Shown here piece after piece: positions 27,160 through 35,535 of a stretch of 64,000 nt of DNA; positions within the stretch are counted from its first letter, which is position 1, and the number at the start of each line of letters is the position of its first letter. The stretch is from the NCBI RefSeq assembly GCF_002295065.1, contig NZ_NSGG01000019.1, positions 1 through 64,000 of the forward strand, read 5' to 3'. Source of the DNA: Mesorhizobium sp. WSM3859 (GTDB lineage: Bacteria > Pseudomonadota > Alphaproteobacteria > Rhizobiales > Rhizobiaceae). The translations under genes and the position numbers were made by a program. Under the pieces are notes generated by a model that was given only the letters and a program-made list of their open reading frames with translations, was not told where the DNA came from and did no database searches.

Positions 27160-28260
27160 TCAACGCCCCGCTGCGGTCAGCGCCGCCCGGTTGTAGATGT
27201 CCCGCATCATCCTCACCTGCTTGCCCAGCGAGAATTGGCGTGCCTGCCGCGCAGCGCGCCTGCCGAGCTTCCGCCGCAAGCTTTCGTCGCGAGACAGGTT
27301 CTCGATGCAGCCGGCCAGCGCATGTGGATGGCGCGGATTGAAGAACATGGCCGCGCCATCCCAGATCTCGCGGTAGGTCGCGATATCGGCGAGCACCAGC
27401 GGCGTGGCCGAAAGCGCGGCCTCCAGGGCGGCCAGCCCGAAAGGCTCGTAGATGGAAGTTGAAACGAAGATGCCGGCTCGCCTCATCAGACGGCGAACCT
27501 CGCGGTGGTCGATTGAACCAAGCGGGACGCAGTTGTCGAAACGCGCGCGCTGTCCGTCAGGCCCGGCGAGCGGGCCGACGACCTGAACGGGCCAGTCGCA
27601 GAGCGCGGCGGCGGCGTCGAGCGATGCAGCGTTCTTGCCCTCGTCCCACCAGCGTGCGGCGGCGAAGACGAAAGGCTCGCGCCGCCCGGATCTCGGGCCT
27701 GGCAGGGCGCCATTGTGGACAACGCTCAAGCCAGCGATCGCGCCGTAGCAGGCTTGGAGCATCTCGGCATGGCTTCGGCTCGGAGCGACAGCGATGTCGG
27801 CACGATCTAATCCGGCCCTGTTGCGATCTCGCTGCCAGGACCAATCGTCCGCCGGCGCCTGCCCACGCACCGCGTGCAGCCATGTCGCCACGCATGAATG
27901 CGAGACCGCGACGATAGGACATGCCAGATCAAGCCCGGCCGCTTGCGTCGGCGCATTGAGATGGACGAGATCGATCGCATAAGTCTCGGCAAGGGTCTGC
28001 AACTCGCCGGGCAAACGGCGGAGATCGTCTTCGTCGCGCGTCATCCAGTCCGGCGGGCATTTCAGCCAAACCAGCGTGGCGAAAGACCGCGCCTCTCGCG
28101 CCTGCTCCGGAGAAGGTTCGGGTCCCAGCCCGGCAAGCACGATGCTGTCGCCGCCGGCCGCCAGCTCGCGCGTCAGGTCGAGGCAATAGCGCCACACCCC
28201 GCCGACGGCGTCGGTCGTCATCAGGATGCGCCGCGGACGATGGATCAGTGATTGCAGCAT
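27160..28260 (-). CDS. Glycosyltransferase family 4
   Basis: A 366-residue GT-B enzyme. MTTDAVGGVWRYCLDLTREL near residues 14-33 is the donor-side loop. VVHNGALPG lies near 195, FVFAAARWWDEGKN near 210 and TSIYEPFGLAALEAALSATP near 285, with the E-x7-E nucleotide-sugar pattern. It overlaps the radical SAM gene by 16 bases. It acts in the cytoplasm in the same pathway as the CgeB-like enzymes. Confidence 0.87.
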   Translation of the reverse strand: MLQSLIHRPRRILMTTDAVGGVWRYCLDLTRELAAGGDSIVLAGLGPEPSPEQAREARSFATLVWLKCPPDWMTRDEDDLRRLPGELQTLAETYAIDLVHLNAPTQAAGLDLACPIVAVSHSCVATWLHAVRGQAPADDWSWQRDRNRAGLDRADIAVAPSRSHAEMLQACYGAIAGLSVVHNGALPGPRSGRREPFVFAAARWWDEGKNAASLDAAAALCDWPVQVVGPLAGPDGQRARFDNCVPLGSIDHREVRRLMRRAGIFVSTSIYEPFGLAALEAALSATPLVLADIATYREIWDGAAMFFNPRHPHALAGCIENLSRDESLRRKLGRRAARQARQFSLGKQVRMMRDIYNRAALTAAGR

Positions 28261-29537
28261 GAGGACTCCAACTCAGCCAGCGCATGCGGGCGCTGGTCCT
28301 GGATGTCGCTGAAGGAGCGGAAGGAGGCGAGGTAGTGCTCATGCGCACGCTCCCAGGCGAGGTCGTCGGGTTCGCCCCAGAGTTCGCGGTAGCTGGGAGA
28401 GCTCGGATAGGGGTAGAGCGGCACGGGCTCGTTCGCCCAGACGCCGTGATCGATGAGGTGCTTGCGCCAATAATCCACCAGCGCCGGATCGTCCTCGACG
28501 ACGCCGATCAGATTGGCCTGGACGAAAGGCACGTTGCGGCGGGCGTCGATGAGAAGCGCGGCCAGACCCTCTGTATCGAGTCGGCAGCGCTTGGCCAGCA
28601 TCGCACGGCCTTCCACCGTCAGGCTTTCAAGACCGGCCTCGATCGACACGCAGCCGGCCGCGCCGAGCAGTTCCAGCAATTCCGGCTTCCACAGGTCGAT
28701 GCGGGTCTGGACGCCGAACTGGACGTCGCGATCGACCAGCGCTTCCAGCAGCGCCTTCTGCGGCAGGAAGATCTCGTCGATGAAATAGATGTAGCCGACC
28801 CCTTGTGCGATCAGCCTGTCGATCTCGGCGACGATGGCATCGTGATTTCGGCGTCGATAGGCATCGCGAAAATCGATCTTGGCGCAAAAGCTGCAATTGT
28901 AGGGGCAGCCGCGGGAGGCCTCCACCTCGGCGCCAGCGCCCTTCTGGACGGCATCGAACCTGTGGTGGTGGTGGCCATGCGCCGCGATCCAATCGGACGG
29001 CCAAGTGAGCGCCGGATGATCGATGAACGAACTGGCATGAACGCCGCCATTGCAGGCCAGACGCCCGCCCTGGAGGCGAGCCGTATGCGCGACCTTGCTC
29101 CAGTCGCCTTCCCGTGCAAGCGCTGCCACGACCTCCTCGCATTCGCCGCGCACGACTACATCGACGCCGAGCTTGCGCAAGGTGGGGGCTGGCGTCGCCG
29201 ACCCATGCGGTCCGACCGCCACCGTGCGTCCGCCGCGCCCGGCGAGATGATTGAGGAATTCTCCAGGAACGCGCAATTCCGGCGGCGCGCAGCGCCAGAA
29301 CAGATAGGTTGGCGCGGTGGTTACGACCGTCATATCCGGCGCGAATGCCGCCACACGCTCGGCCAGCGCCGCGTTATCGAGGCTCTGAAGTTGTCCATCG
29401 AGCATAAGCACATCGTGGCCATCGGCTTCCAGCATTGCCTTCGAATAGCCGAGCTCCAGCGGCAGATGCGGCTGACGGCAGCCGAAATAGATGCTGTGCT
29501 CGTATGTCCAATAAGGATTGACCAGGGCTACCTTCAT
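28245..29537 (-). CDS. B12-binding-domain radical SAM protein
   Basis: A 430-residue radical SAM enzyme. An N-terminal cobalamin-binding-like Rossmann domain (MKVALVNPYWTYEHSIYFGC to about 150) precedes the 4Fe-4S motif SRGCPYNCSFCAK near residue 205 (Cys-x3-Cys-x2-Cys). IEAGLESLTVEGRAML near 300 follows. Such enzymes often methylate unactivated carbons or build unusual sugars; the neighbours suggest an oligosaccharide target (I recall a family TIGR04295, not checked). A natural HGHHHHRFD segment lies before the cluster. ATG 29537 overlaps the epimerase stop by 4 bases; a longer frame upstream is rejected. Confidence 0.85.
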   Translation of the reverse strand: MKVALVNPYWTYEHSIYFGCRQPHLPLELGYSKAMLEADGHDVLMLDGQLQSLDNAALAERVAAFAPDMTVVTTAPTYLFWRCAPPELRVPGEFLNHLAGRGGRTVAVGPHGSATPAPTLRKLGVDVVVRGECEEVVAALAREGDWSKVAHTARLQGGRLACNGGVHASSFIDHPALTWPSDWIAAHGHHHHRFDAVQKGAGAEVEASRGCPYNCSFCAKIDFRDAYRRRNHDAIVAEIDRLIAQGVGYIYFIDEIFLPQKALLEALVDRDVQFGVQTRIDLWKPELLELLGAAGCVSIEAGLESLTVEGRAMLAKRCRLDTEGLAALLIDARRNVPFVQANLIGVVEDDPALVDYWRKHLIDHGVWANEPVPLYPYPSSPSYRELWGEPDDLAWERAHEHYLASFRSFSDIQDQRPHALAELESSCCNH

Positions 29538-30607
29538 GCGACGTACCTCGTGGCTTCGGGACGCGATTGGAGCCGATGCCGCAGCAACCAGCTGGCGAGA
29601 TCGCAGACGCCTTCGCGCCATGGGACCTGCGCCTGCCAGCCGATCGCGGCTTGCAGCTTGCGCGTATCAGCGACGAAGAAGGGCTGATCGCCGACGCGCC
29701 CGCGGTCGTGGCGGATCGGGATGTCGCTGCCGGTCATGTCGGCGATCTCCGCCAGCAGCACGCGCAGGCTGACCGCGTTGCCCGGGCCGCCGCCCAGATT
29801 GAACGCCTGGCCCTTGAAGTCCTCGATCCCGGCCAGCACGCCGCGATAGGCGGCCACGGCATCGGACACATGCAGGATGTCGCGGACCTGCCTGCCATCG
29901 CCGTAAATGGTAATCGGCTGGCCGGACAGCGCGCTGAGGAGAAAATGCGCGACCCAGCCCTGGTCCTCGGTGCCGAACTGGCGCGGCCCGTAGATGCAGC
30001 TCATACGAAGCACCGCTGTCGGCAGTCCGTAGGATTTGGAATAGTCGAGCACATACTGATCGGCCGCGCCCTTCGAGCAGCCGTAGGGCGTGCAGAAATC
30101 AAGGCCGACCTTCTCATCGACACCGCTCGTACGCACCTCCTCGTCGAACGGTTCATAGCGATCGTCGGCTTGCCGCACCGTGATCTGGGGCAGGCTGCCA
30201 TAGACCTTGTTGGTGCTGGCGAAGACCAGGGGAGCTCCAGTGCCGCGGGCCGCTTCCAGCACGTTGAACGTGCCCTTGAGGTTGATGTCGAAGTCTTCAG
30301 CAGGATCGGTCAGGCTAGTCGTCACCGCTGTCTGAGCGGCCAGATGGAAAATCGCTTTGGCCGGCGCCAACGCTGTGGCCAACGCGCTCAGATCGCGTAT
30401 GTCGACGATTTCGGCGATGAGCCGGTCGCCGTGCTTCTGCGCCAGCCAGTCGAGATTCTGCTCGACGCCTGGCCGGCTGAGATTGTCGACGACCAGGACT
30501 GTTTCCCCGTCAGACAGCAGGCTGTCGGCGAGATTGGAGCCGATGAAACCGCTGCCGCCGATAACGGCCACGGGCGCCCTGCGAGCGTGACGGTGCGTCT
30601 GGGTCAT
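29534..30607 (-). CDS. NAD-dependent epimerase, CDP-paratose epimerase-like
   Basis: A 357-residue extended SDR. VAVIGGSGFIGSNLADSLLSD opens the NAD fold. FASTNKVYGSLPQ lies near 130, the catalytic pair is in CTPYGCSKGAADQYV near 172, and IYGPRQFGTEDQGWVAHFL near 205 matches the RfbE/CDP-tyvelose epimerase-like group. It probably makes or interconverts an NDP-sugar. It overlaps its neighbours by 4 bases on each side. Confidence 0.83.
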   Translation of the reverse strand: MTQTHRHARRAPVAVIGGSGFIGSNLADSLLSDGETVLVVDNLSRPGVEQNLDWLAQKHGDRLIAEIVDIRDLSALATALAPAKAIFHLAAQTAVTTSLTDPAEDFDINLKGTFNVLEAARGTGAPLVFASTNKVYGSLPQITVRQADDRYEPFDEEVRTSGVDEKVGLDFCTPYGCSKGAADQYVLDYSKSYGLPTAVLRMSCIYGPRQFGTEDQGWVAHFLLSALSGQPITIYGDGRQVRDILHVSDAVAAYRGVLAGIEDFKGQAFNLGGGPGNAVSLRVLLAEIADMTGSDIPIRHDRGRVGDQPFFVADTRKLQAAIGWQAQVPWREGVCDLASWLLRHRLQSRPEATRYVA

Positions 30608-31710
30608 GAGACCAATCCCCGCTCTTCCAGCTCGCGCCGCATGTCGGCGCCCCGATCGACGACGACGCTGTTGCGAACCCAGGCGGCGAATTCGCCGAGC
30701 GAATTTTCCAGACGATGCCTGGGCTCGAAGCCGAGCAGCTCGCGCGCCTTGGCAATGTCGGCGAAGCAGTTGCGGATGTCGCCGGAGCGCGCCTTGCCCA
30801 GGATTTCAGGCGGGCGCTTGGGGACGCCCATCGCCTTGGCAAGAACACGGGCCACTTCGCTGATCGAATAAGCGTGGCCACTGCCGATATTGATGGCATG
30901 CCCGGCGGCCTGGCGTTGCTTAAGCGCCAGCCGGAACGCGGTGGCGACATCGCGCACATGCACGAAGTCGCGCTTCTGCTCGCCGTCCTCGAAGATCGTC
31001 GGCCGCTTGCCGTTGGCGAGGCGCGAGGCGAAGTTGGCGAGAACGCCGGTATAGGGATTGGAAAGTGCCTGTCCGGCGCCGAAGACGTTGAAGAGGCGCA
31101 ACGCCACGGCGTCGATGCCATAGGCCTGGCCGAAGATCAGCACGGCGCGCTCCTGCGCGTATTTGGTCAGCGCGTAGATCGAGGCGAGATCCGGCCGCTT
31201 CTCCTCGTCGGTCGGAACCGGCGACAGGGTTTCGCCCGACGCCGATCTGAGATCCCAAAGGCCGTCCTTGATGTCGGTGGGCTTGCGGCGCGCATTGTCG
31301 ATCCGCTCGCCTTCCGCGGTACGGTAGAGGCCTTCGCCATAGATGCTCATGGAGGACGCGACGACGATCCGTTCGACCGGATGCTTGATGAGTGCGTCGA
31401 GCAGCACCGCCGTGCCGAGGTCGTTGGTGCCGACATAGCGGGCGATCTCGTACATTGACTGGCCGACGCCGACCTCGGCCGCCAGGTGGATGACCGCGTC
31501 CATATTCGAAACCGCCTCGGCGACCGCGTCGCGATTGCGCACGTCGCCCTTGATCAGCTCGGCTCCGGTCGGAAGATTGATGGCTTCGGCGCCGTGCACC
31601 TGATCGACGAGCGCGTCGAGCAGGCGCACCTGATAGCCATGGTTAGTGAGCTCCTGGGCGACGTGGCGGCCGATGAAGCCGCAACCTCCCGTAACCAATA
31701 CGCGTTTCAC
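30604..31710 (-). CDS. NAD-dependent epimerase/dehydratase, dTDP-rhamnose 4-epimerase-like
   Basis: A 368-residue extended SDR and the first gene of the operon. RVLVTGGCGFIGRHVAQELT starts at residue 3. VASSMSIYGEGLYR lies near 118, YALTKYAQER near 195 (Tyr-x3-Lys) and LRLFNVFGAGQALSNPYTGV near 220. GTG 31710 is chosen because GGGAG lies 6 bases upstream and the GSR promoter sits 36 bases further up; the longer TTG start would run through it. Confidence 0.83.
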   Translation of the reverse strand: MKRVLVTGGCGFIGRHVAQELTNHGYQVRLLDALVDQVHGAEAINLPTGAELIKGDVRNRDAVAEAVSNMDAVIHLAAEVGVGQSMYEIARYVGTNDLGTAVLLDALIKHPVERIVVASSMSIYGEGLYRTAEGERIDNARRKPTDIKDGLWDLRSASGETLSPVPTDEEKRPDLASIYALTKYAQERAVLIFGQAYGIDAVALRLFNVFGAGQALSNPYTGVLANFASRLANGKRPTIFEDGEQKRDFVHVRDVATAFRLALKQRQAAGHAINIGSGHAYSISEVARVLAKAMGVPKRPPEILGKARSGDIRNCFADIAKARELLGFEPRHRLENSLGEFAAWVRNSVVVDRGADMRRELEERGLVS

Positions 31711-31745
31711 GATGACTCCCTTGCGGATTTTGCTTCGGCGCCCCG

Positions 31746-31770
31746 AACTGCGCGGTAAAAGGTTTGTTCC
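31746..31770 (-). promoter_or_regulatory. EcfG-type promoter of the eight-gene glycan operon
   Basis: On the minus strand GGAAC (31770-31766), N16, AGTT (31749-31746). It is 35 bases from GTG 31710 and back-to-back with the promoter at 31835. Confidence 0.75.
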
Positions 31771-31834
31771 CTGCTTCAACAAAGTTCCCGCCGCCCGAGG
31801 TCACGCAGCTCGCACGTGGGCTGTGCAACCCGCT

Positions 31835-31859
31835 GGAACATTGCCTGTTGGCTGCTGTT
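31835..31859 (+). promoter_or_regulatory. EcfG-type promoter
   Basis: GGAAC 31835-31839, N16, TGTT 31856-31859, 40 bases before ATG 31900. Confidence 0.75.
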
Positions 31860-31899
31860 AGGACCGCTCACCAATCCCCTCTGCGAGAAAGGGAAATCC

Positions 31900-32172
31900 A
31901 TGTCCGAGGCCAAGACGACCACCAATCACGACGAGATCCGGAAATGGGTGGAAGAACGGGATGGCCGGCCGGCCGTCGTTCGCACGAAAGGCAAGGGCGG
32001 CATTCTGCGCATCGATTTCGGCGAGCCCGAAGATACGCTGGAACCGATCGAGTGGGACGAATTCTTCCGCATTTTCGACGAGAACGATCTCGCCTTCCTG
32101 CATCAGGATGAAGCCGGCAAAGGCGGAACGAGCCGCTTCAACAAATTCGTCGAGCGCAACCAGAAGGACTAG
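31900..32172 (+). CDS. Small conserved protein, paralogue of 39541-39804
   Basis: A 90-residue soluble protein. Its frame contains NHDEIRKWVEERDGRPAVV, ILRIDFGEPED, PIEWDEFFRIFDENDLAFLH and RFNKFV. Nearly the same block pattern occurs at 39541-39804. Homologues in rhizobia are, as I recall, often mislabelled as glucan branching enzyme, which this length excludes. AAGGGAAA precedes ATG 31900. The function is unknown; a GSR promoter lies upstream. Confidence 0.75.
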   Translation: MSEAKTTTNHDEIRKWVEERDGRPAVVRTKGKGGILRIDFGEPEDTLEPIEWDEFFRIFDENDLAFLHQDEAGKGGTSRFNKFVERNQKD

Positions 32173-32269
32173 CTGCTCGAGAAGCTGGTGTCATGGCGCC
32201 GTTGCAGAGAGGAGGCCCCTTCAACGGCGCCGCGGCAGGCGGTCAGGCTGCCGCATTTGTTCGTGCCGC

Positions 32270-32512
32270 TCAATCGAGAGGCTTATCCGTTGGCCTGGGC
32301 GTCGGCCCGGCCTCGCGCCGGCGGCCGGCATTGCGGTTTGCGACACGGCTGTCGAGCGGCGAGGCCGAGGGCTCCGGGGCGCCGGCGGTCTTCGGAGCCG
32401 TCGGCGCTGCGCCCGCATCGCTGTCCTGCGCATCGCGATGCGGACGCGGGAGCCCTTCGGGGTCGGGCGACTTCACTGCGGGCTTGGAGGAGGTGTCTTT
32501 CGGTCGAGCCAT
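32270..32512 (-). CDS. Small Pro/Ala-rich disordered protein
   Basis: An 80-residue hydrophilic protein starting MARPKDTSSKPAVKSPDPEG, rich in Pro, Ala, Asp and Arg, with no fold visible. AGAGG lies 7 bases before ATG 32512. It is 25 bases downstream of the alcohol dehydrogenase gene on the same strand and may be co-transcribed. Other frames are also open here because of GC bias, so the call is moderate. Confidence 0.45.
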   Translation of the reverse strand: MARPKDTSSKPAVKSPDPEGLPRPHRDAQDSDAGAAPTAPKTAGAPEPSASPLDSRVANRNAGRRREAGPTPRPTDKPLD

Positions 32513-32537
32513 TGCGAACCTCTATGTTTGACGCGAT

Positions 32538-33716
32538 TCAGCCGTGTGGGCGCATCACCACCTTGATGCAGCCGTCCTGCTTGTCGCGAAATGTCTTGTA
32601 GAGCTCAGGTCCTTCCTCCAGACCGGCGCGGTGGGTGATGACGAAGGACGGGTCGATCTCGCCGCTTAGCACCTTCTGCAGCAGCGGCTCAAGATAGCGG
32701 TGGGTGTGGGTCTGGCCCATGCGGAATGTCAGCCCCTTGTTCATCGCCGCGCCGAACGGAATGTGATCCACCAGTCCGATATAGACGCCGGGCACCGAGA
32801 TGGTGCCGCCCTTGCGGCAGCAATAGATCGCCTCGCGCAGCACATGCGGCCGGTCGGTGCCGAGATAGACGGTGGCCTTGGCCTTATCGAGCATGGAATC
32901 GGACGTGGCCGTGGCATCGGCCTCGGTGCCGACGCAGTCGATGCAGCTGTCAGGGCCGCGACCGGCGGTCATGGCCATGAGGGCATCGTAAATATCGGAG
33001 TTGCTGAAATCGAGCGTCTCCGCCTTGCCGTAGTCGCGCGCCATGGCGAGCCGTTCCGGCACCTTGTCGATGGCGATGACGCGGCCAGCGCCGAGCATCC
33101 AGGCGCTCTGGATGGCGAACTGACCGACCGGTCCGCATCCCCAGATGGCGACAGTGTCGCCTTCCTGGATGCCGGCGTTCTCGGCCGCCATGTAGCCGGT
33201 GGGAAAGATATCGGAGAGGAACAGCACCTGCTCGTCGTCCATACCGTCGGGCACCTTGATGGGACCGACATCGGCAAAGGGGACGCGCAGGTACTCGGCC
33301 TGTCCTCCCCAATAGCCGCCGACCAGATGCGAATAGCCGAACAGGCCCGCGGGCGACTGGCCCATGACCTTGGCGGCCTGCTCGGCGTTTGGGTTCGACC
33401 GGTCGCAGAGCGAGAACAGGCCGTTCTCGCAAAACCAGCACTCGCCGCAGGAGATGTTGAAGGGGACGACGACGCGATCACCCTTCCTGAACTTCGTGTG
33501 AGCGCGGCCGACTTCCACCACTTCGCCCATCGTCTCGTGGCCCAGCACGTCGCCCGATTTCATCGTCGGCATGTAGCCATCCATCAGATGCAGGTCGGAG
33601 CCGCATATGGCGCAGCAGGTGACCTTGATGATGATGTCACGGTCGTTCTCGATCGCCGGATCGGCGACCTGGTCGCAACGAATATCGCCTTTGCCGTGCC
33701 ATGTGAGGGCTTTCAT
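32538..33716 (-). CDS. Zinc-dependent alcohol dehydrogenase (formaldehyde dehydrogenase-like)
   Basis: A 392-residue medium-chain dehydrogenase. Catalytic zinc ligands are in CAICGSDLHLMDG (Cys near 38) and GHETMGEVVEVG (His-Glu near 59-60). Structural zinc Cys residues are in SCGECWFCENGLFSLC near 89-104. The NAD loop WGCGPVGQFAIQSA lies near 190. The long insertion with SHLVGGYWGGQAEYLRVPFAD is typical of the glutathione-independent formaldehyde dehydrogenase/threonine dehydrogenase-like group. Cytoplasmic; the substrate could be an aldehyde or alcohol. It is driven by a GSR promoter. Confidence 0.87.
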   Translation of the reverse strand: MKALTWHGKGDIRCDQVADPAIENDRDIIIKVTCCAICGSDLHLMDGYMPTMKSGDVLGHETMGEVVEVGRAHTKFRKGDRVVVPFNISCGECWFCENGLFSLCDRSNPNAEQAAKVMGQSPAGLFGYSHLVGGYWGGQAEYLRVPFADVGPIKVPDGMDDEQVLFLSDIFPTGYMAAENAGIQEGDTVAIWGCGPVGQFAIQSAWMLGAGRVIAIDKVPERLAMARDYGKAETLDFSNSDIYDALMAMTAGRGPDSCIDCVGTEADATATSDSMLDKAKATVYLGTDRPHVLREAIYCCRKGGTISVPGVYIGLVDHIPFGAAMNKGLTFRMGQTHTHRYLEPLLQKVLSGEIDPSFVITHRAGLEEGPELYKTFRDKQDGCIKVVMRPHG

Positions 33717-33760
33717 GGGGTTGTTCCTTGGGTTGTCGATGCTTGGGAGCTAACGGGCCG

Positions 33761-33785
33761 AACTGGCGCCGGGCGGCAATGTTCC
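33761..33785 (-). promoter_or_regulatory. EcfG-type promoter of the alcohol dehydrogenase
   Basis: On the minus strand GGAAC (33785-33781), N16, AGTT (33764-33761), 44 bases before ATG 33716. Confidence 0.75.
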
Positions 33786-33804
33786 CGGATCAGAGCCCGC
33801 CTTT

Positions 33805-34588
33805 TCAGCCATTCTTCGCCGAACCCGGTTCGGCCATGTCGCGGTGCTGTTCGGCCAGCGTGCCGGCTGGTGTGACATGAGCGGCGGCGACCTGCATCTT
33901 GTTCTTCCAGCCGCTGACCACTTGCTCCTCGCCGGCCATCATGGCGTCGTAGCCGTCCCTGGCCACATCGGCGGGGTTGTCCTTCTCCTGCACGCGGATT
34001 TCGGTATCCATCATGTCGGCGCGCTGGAAGAAGCGGTCTGGGTGGCCCCCGGCATCAGCACGGTCACGCTCACGCCGCTGTCCTTCAACTCGTGGCGCAG
34101 CGCGATGGCGAAGGAATCGATGAAGGCCTTGGTTCCGTTGTAGACCGCCTGGAACGTGCCGGGCATGAAGCCGGCGATCGAGCCGGTGAACAGGATCCGG
34201 CCGCGACCACGCTCGACCATCTTGCGGCCGAGCCGATGGGCCAAATAGACTGTTCCTGTGATGTTGGTGTCGATGACGCGGCGCGCCTCGGCCCAATCCT
34301 GGTCGACAAACCCCGGCCCAGGCCGCGCCCTGCATTGAGGAGCAGAAGATCGATGTCGCGGTCGCCGATCTCGGCGATCAATTTGTCGGCGCCGTCCTCG
34401 CTTGCAAGGTTGGCCTCCGCCGCGTCGACCGAGACGCCATGCGATCGGAGCGCCTCCGCGGCCTCCTCGATGGCCGGCTCATCGGCTACGATAACCAGAT
34501 CGTAGCCGTCCTTGGCGCAGAGTTTCGCGAGCTCCTTGCCGATGCCGCTCGAGGCGCCGGTGACGACCGCCATTTTGCCGTTTTCCAT
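33805..34588 (-). pseudogene. Short-chain dehydrogenase broken by two frameshifts
   Basis: Reads as a classical SDR only if two single-base gaps are bridged. From ATG 34588, preceded by AGGAGG, the first frame gives MENGKMAVVTGASSGIGKEL to LLLLNAGRGLGRG. The second frame gives AHRLGRKMVERGRGRILF, GSIAGFMPG, and the catalytic Tyr/Lys in AVYNGTKAFIDSFA. The third gives FFQRADMMDTEIRVQEKDN to the stop at 33805. The breaks lie at the C4 run 34311-34314 and near 34034. Both are explained by loss of one base. Either it is a recent pseudogene or the sequence has errors. The promoter and ribosome site are intact. Confidence 0.75.
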
Positions 34589-34614
34589 TTCGATCCTCCT
34601 GCGTGGTTCGGCCG

Positions 34615-34639
34615 AACATCCGGTTGGACCGAATGTTCC
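34615..34639 (-). promoter_or_regulatory. EcfG-type promoter of the broken SDR
   Basis: On the minus strand GGAAC (34639-34635), N16, TGTT (34618-34615), 26 bases before ATG 34588. Confidence 0.7.
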
Positions 34640-34686
34640 TCGCGCAGCGAGGATTCGGTGCGGCCGATTGCAATGCGGTTGCCTGG

Positions 34687-34711
34687 GGAACCGCGCGGGC
34701 GCTCGGCTGTT
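34687..34711 (+). promoter_or_regulatory. EcfG-type promoter
   Basis: GGAAC 34687-34691, N16, TGTT 34708-34711, 23 bases before ATG 34735. It is divergent from the SDR promoter. Confidence 0.7.
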
Positions 34712-34734
34712 GGATCGGCAAAGGAGCAATGGCC

Positions 34735-34941
34735 ATGGGACTCTTTTCCGACCTGAATAAGAAGCTGACCGAAAACCTCTATGCCCATGGAAGCTATCTG
34801 AGCGATCCGAGCGCCGACCTGCCGCAGCGCGTGGAGGAGACGGTCGATCTGTTGATGCCCTTCGTGAAGCCCGAAGCGCGGGAAACGGTGAAGCTGCAGA
34901 TCCTCGGCATCATCCACGAGCATATCTTTGACGAGGAGTAA
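34735..34941 (+). CDS. Small conserved acidic protein
   Basis: A 68-residue soluble protein, MGLFSDLNKKLTENLYAHGS to IIHEHIFDEE, with a mostly helical pattern. AAGGAG at 34721-34726 fits ATG 34735 (8-base spacing) better than ATG 34729. I do not recognise a family. GSR control is predicted from the promoter just upstream. Confidence 0.65.
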   Translation: MGLFSDLNKKLTENLYAHGSYLSDPSADLPQRVEETVDLLMPFVKPEARETVKLQILGIIHEHIFDEE

Positions 34942-35182
34942 CTCCGGCAATCGCTCGATCGCCCGGAGACACGAGCCGTCGGGATGCTTTCATTCCGAAC
35001 GCCGGGATCCGTGCTGCTTTTCGGCCTCGCGCAGCACCCGCACAACGGCATCCACTGGAGAGGGGTGCGTTGTAGGCTGGGCTTTCCAGCGCCACAGATG
35101 GCGAAACAACTTCTCAAGCTCGGCATCGCAACAACCTCCTTGCCCTATCGAACCTGGAACGAGGAGCGATGTTCGTTCGCGG

Positions 35183-35500
35183 CTAGCGGAAGAGCGCGGC
35201 GAAGAGAAATGCGACCGCGGCCAAGACAATCAGCGCGACAATGACCAGGACCGGGCCGTTTCTGCGCGGCTGGAGATCGGGAGCGTTCTCCGGCGGTCGC
35301 ATCGCGTTGGCAAAGCTCGCCTGATTCGTGAAATTGGGTTTATGCCCCGCGCCTTGAGCTGCGGGACTTGGCGCAGCGGCGGCTTCTGCATCGGTTTCCA
35401 GAGGGGCGGCTGCTGGATCAAAGCCGGGCGTCTTATCCTGCGAGGCGCCTGCTTGGATGTCGCCACGCTGCTCGGTCGGAGATCGCAACTTCGATGGCAT
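35183..35500 (-). CDS. Small C-tail-anchored membrane protein
   Basis: A 105-residue protein with a hydrophilic, Ala/Pro-rich N-terminus and one C-terminal membrane helix, VLVIVALIVLAAVAFLFAAL, ending FR. AAGGAG lies 7 bases before ATG 35500. This layout suggests insertion by its tail with the bulk in the cytoplasm. It lies 35 bases downstream of the receiver gene on the same strand and may be co-transcribed. The family is unknown. Confidence 0.7.
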   Translation of the reverse strand: MPSKLRSPTEQRGDIQAGASQDKTPGFDPAAAPLETDAEAAAAPSPAAQGAGHKPNFTNQASFANAMRPPENAPDLQPRRNGPVLVIVALIVLAAVAFLFAALFR

Positions 35501-35535
35501 TTGCCGTCTCCTTTACCCTCGAAGGGCGCGTTATG

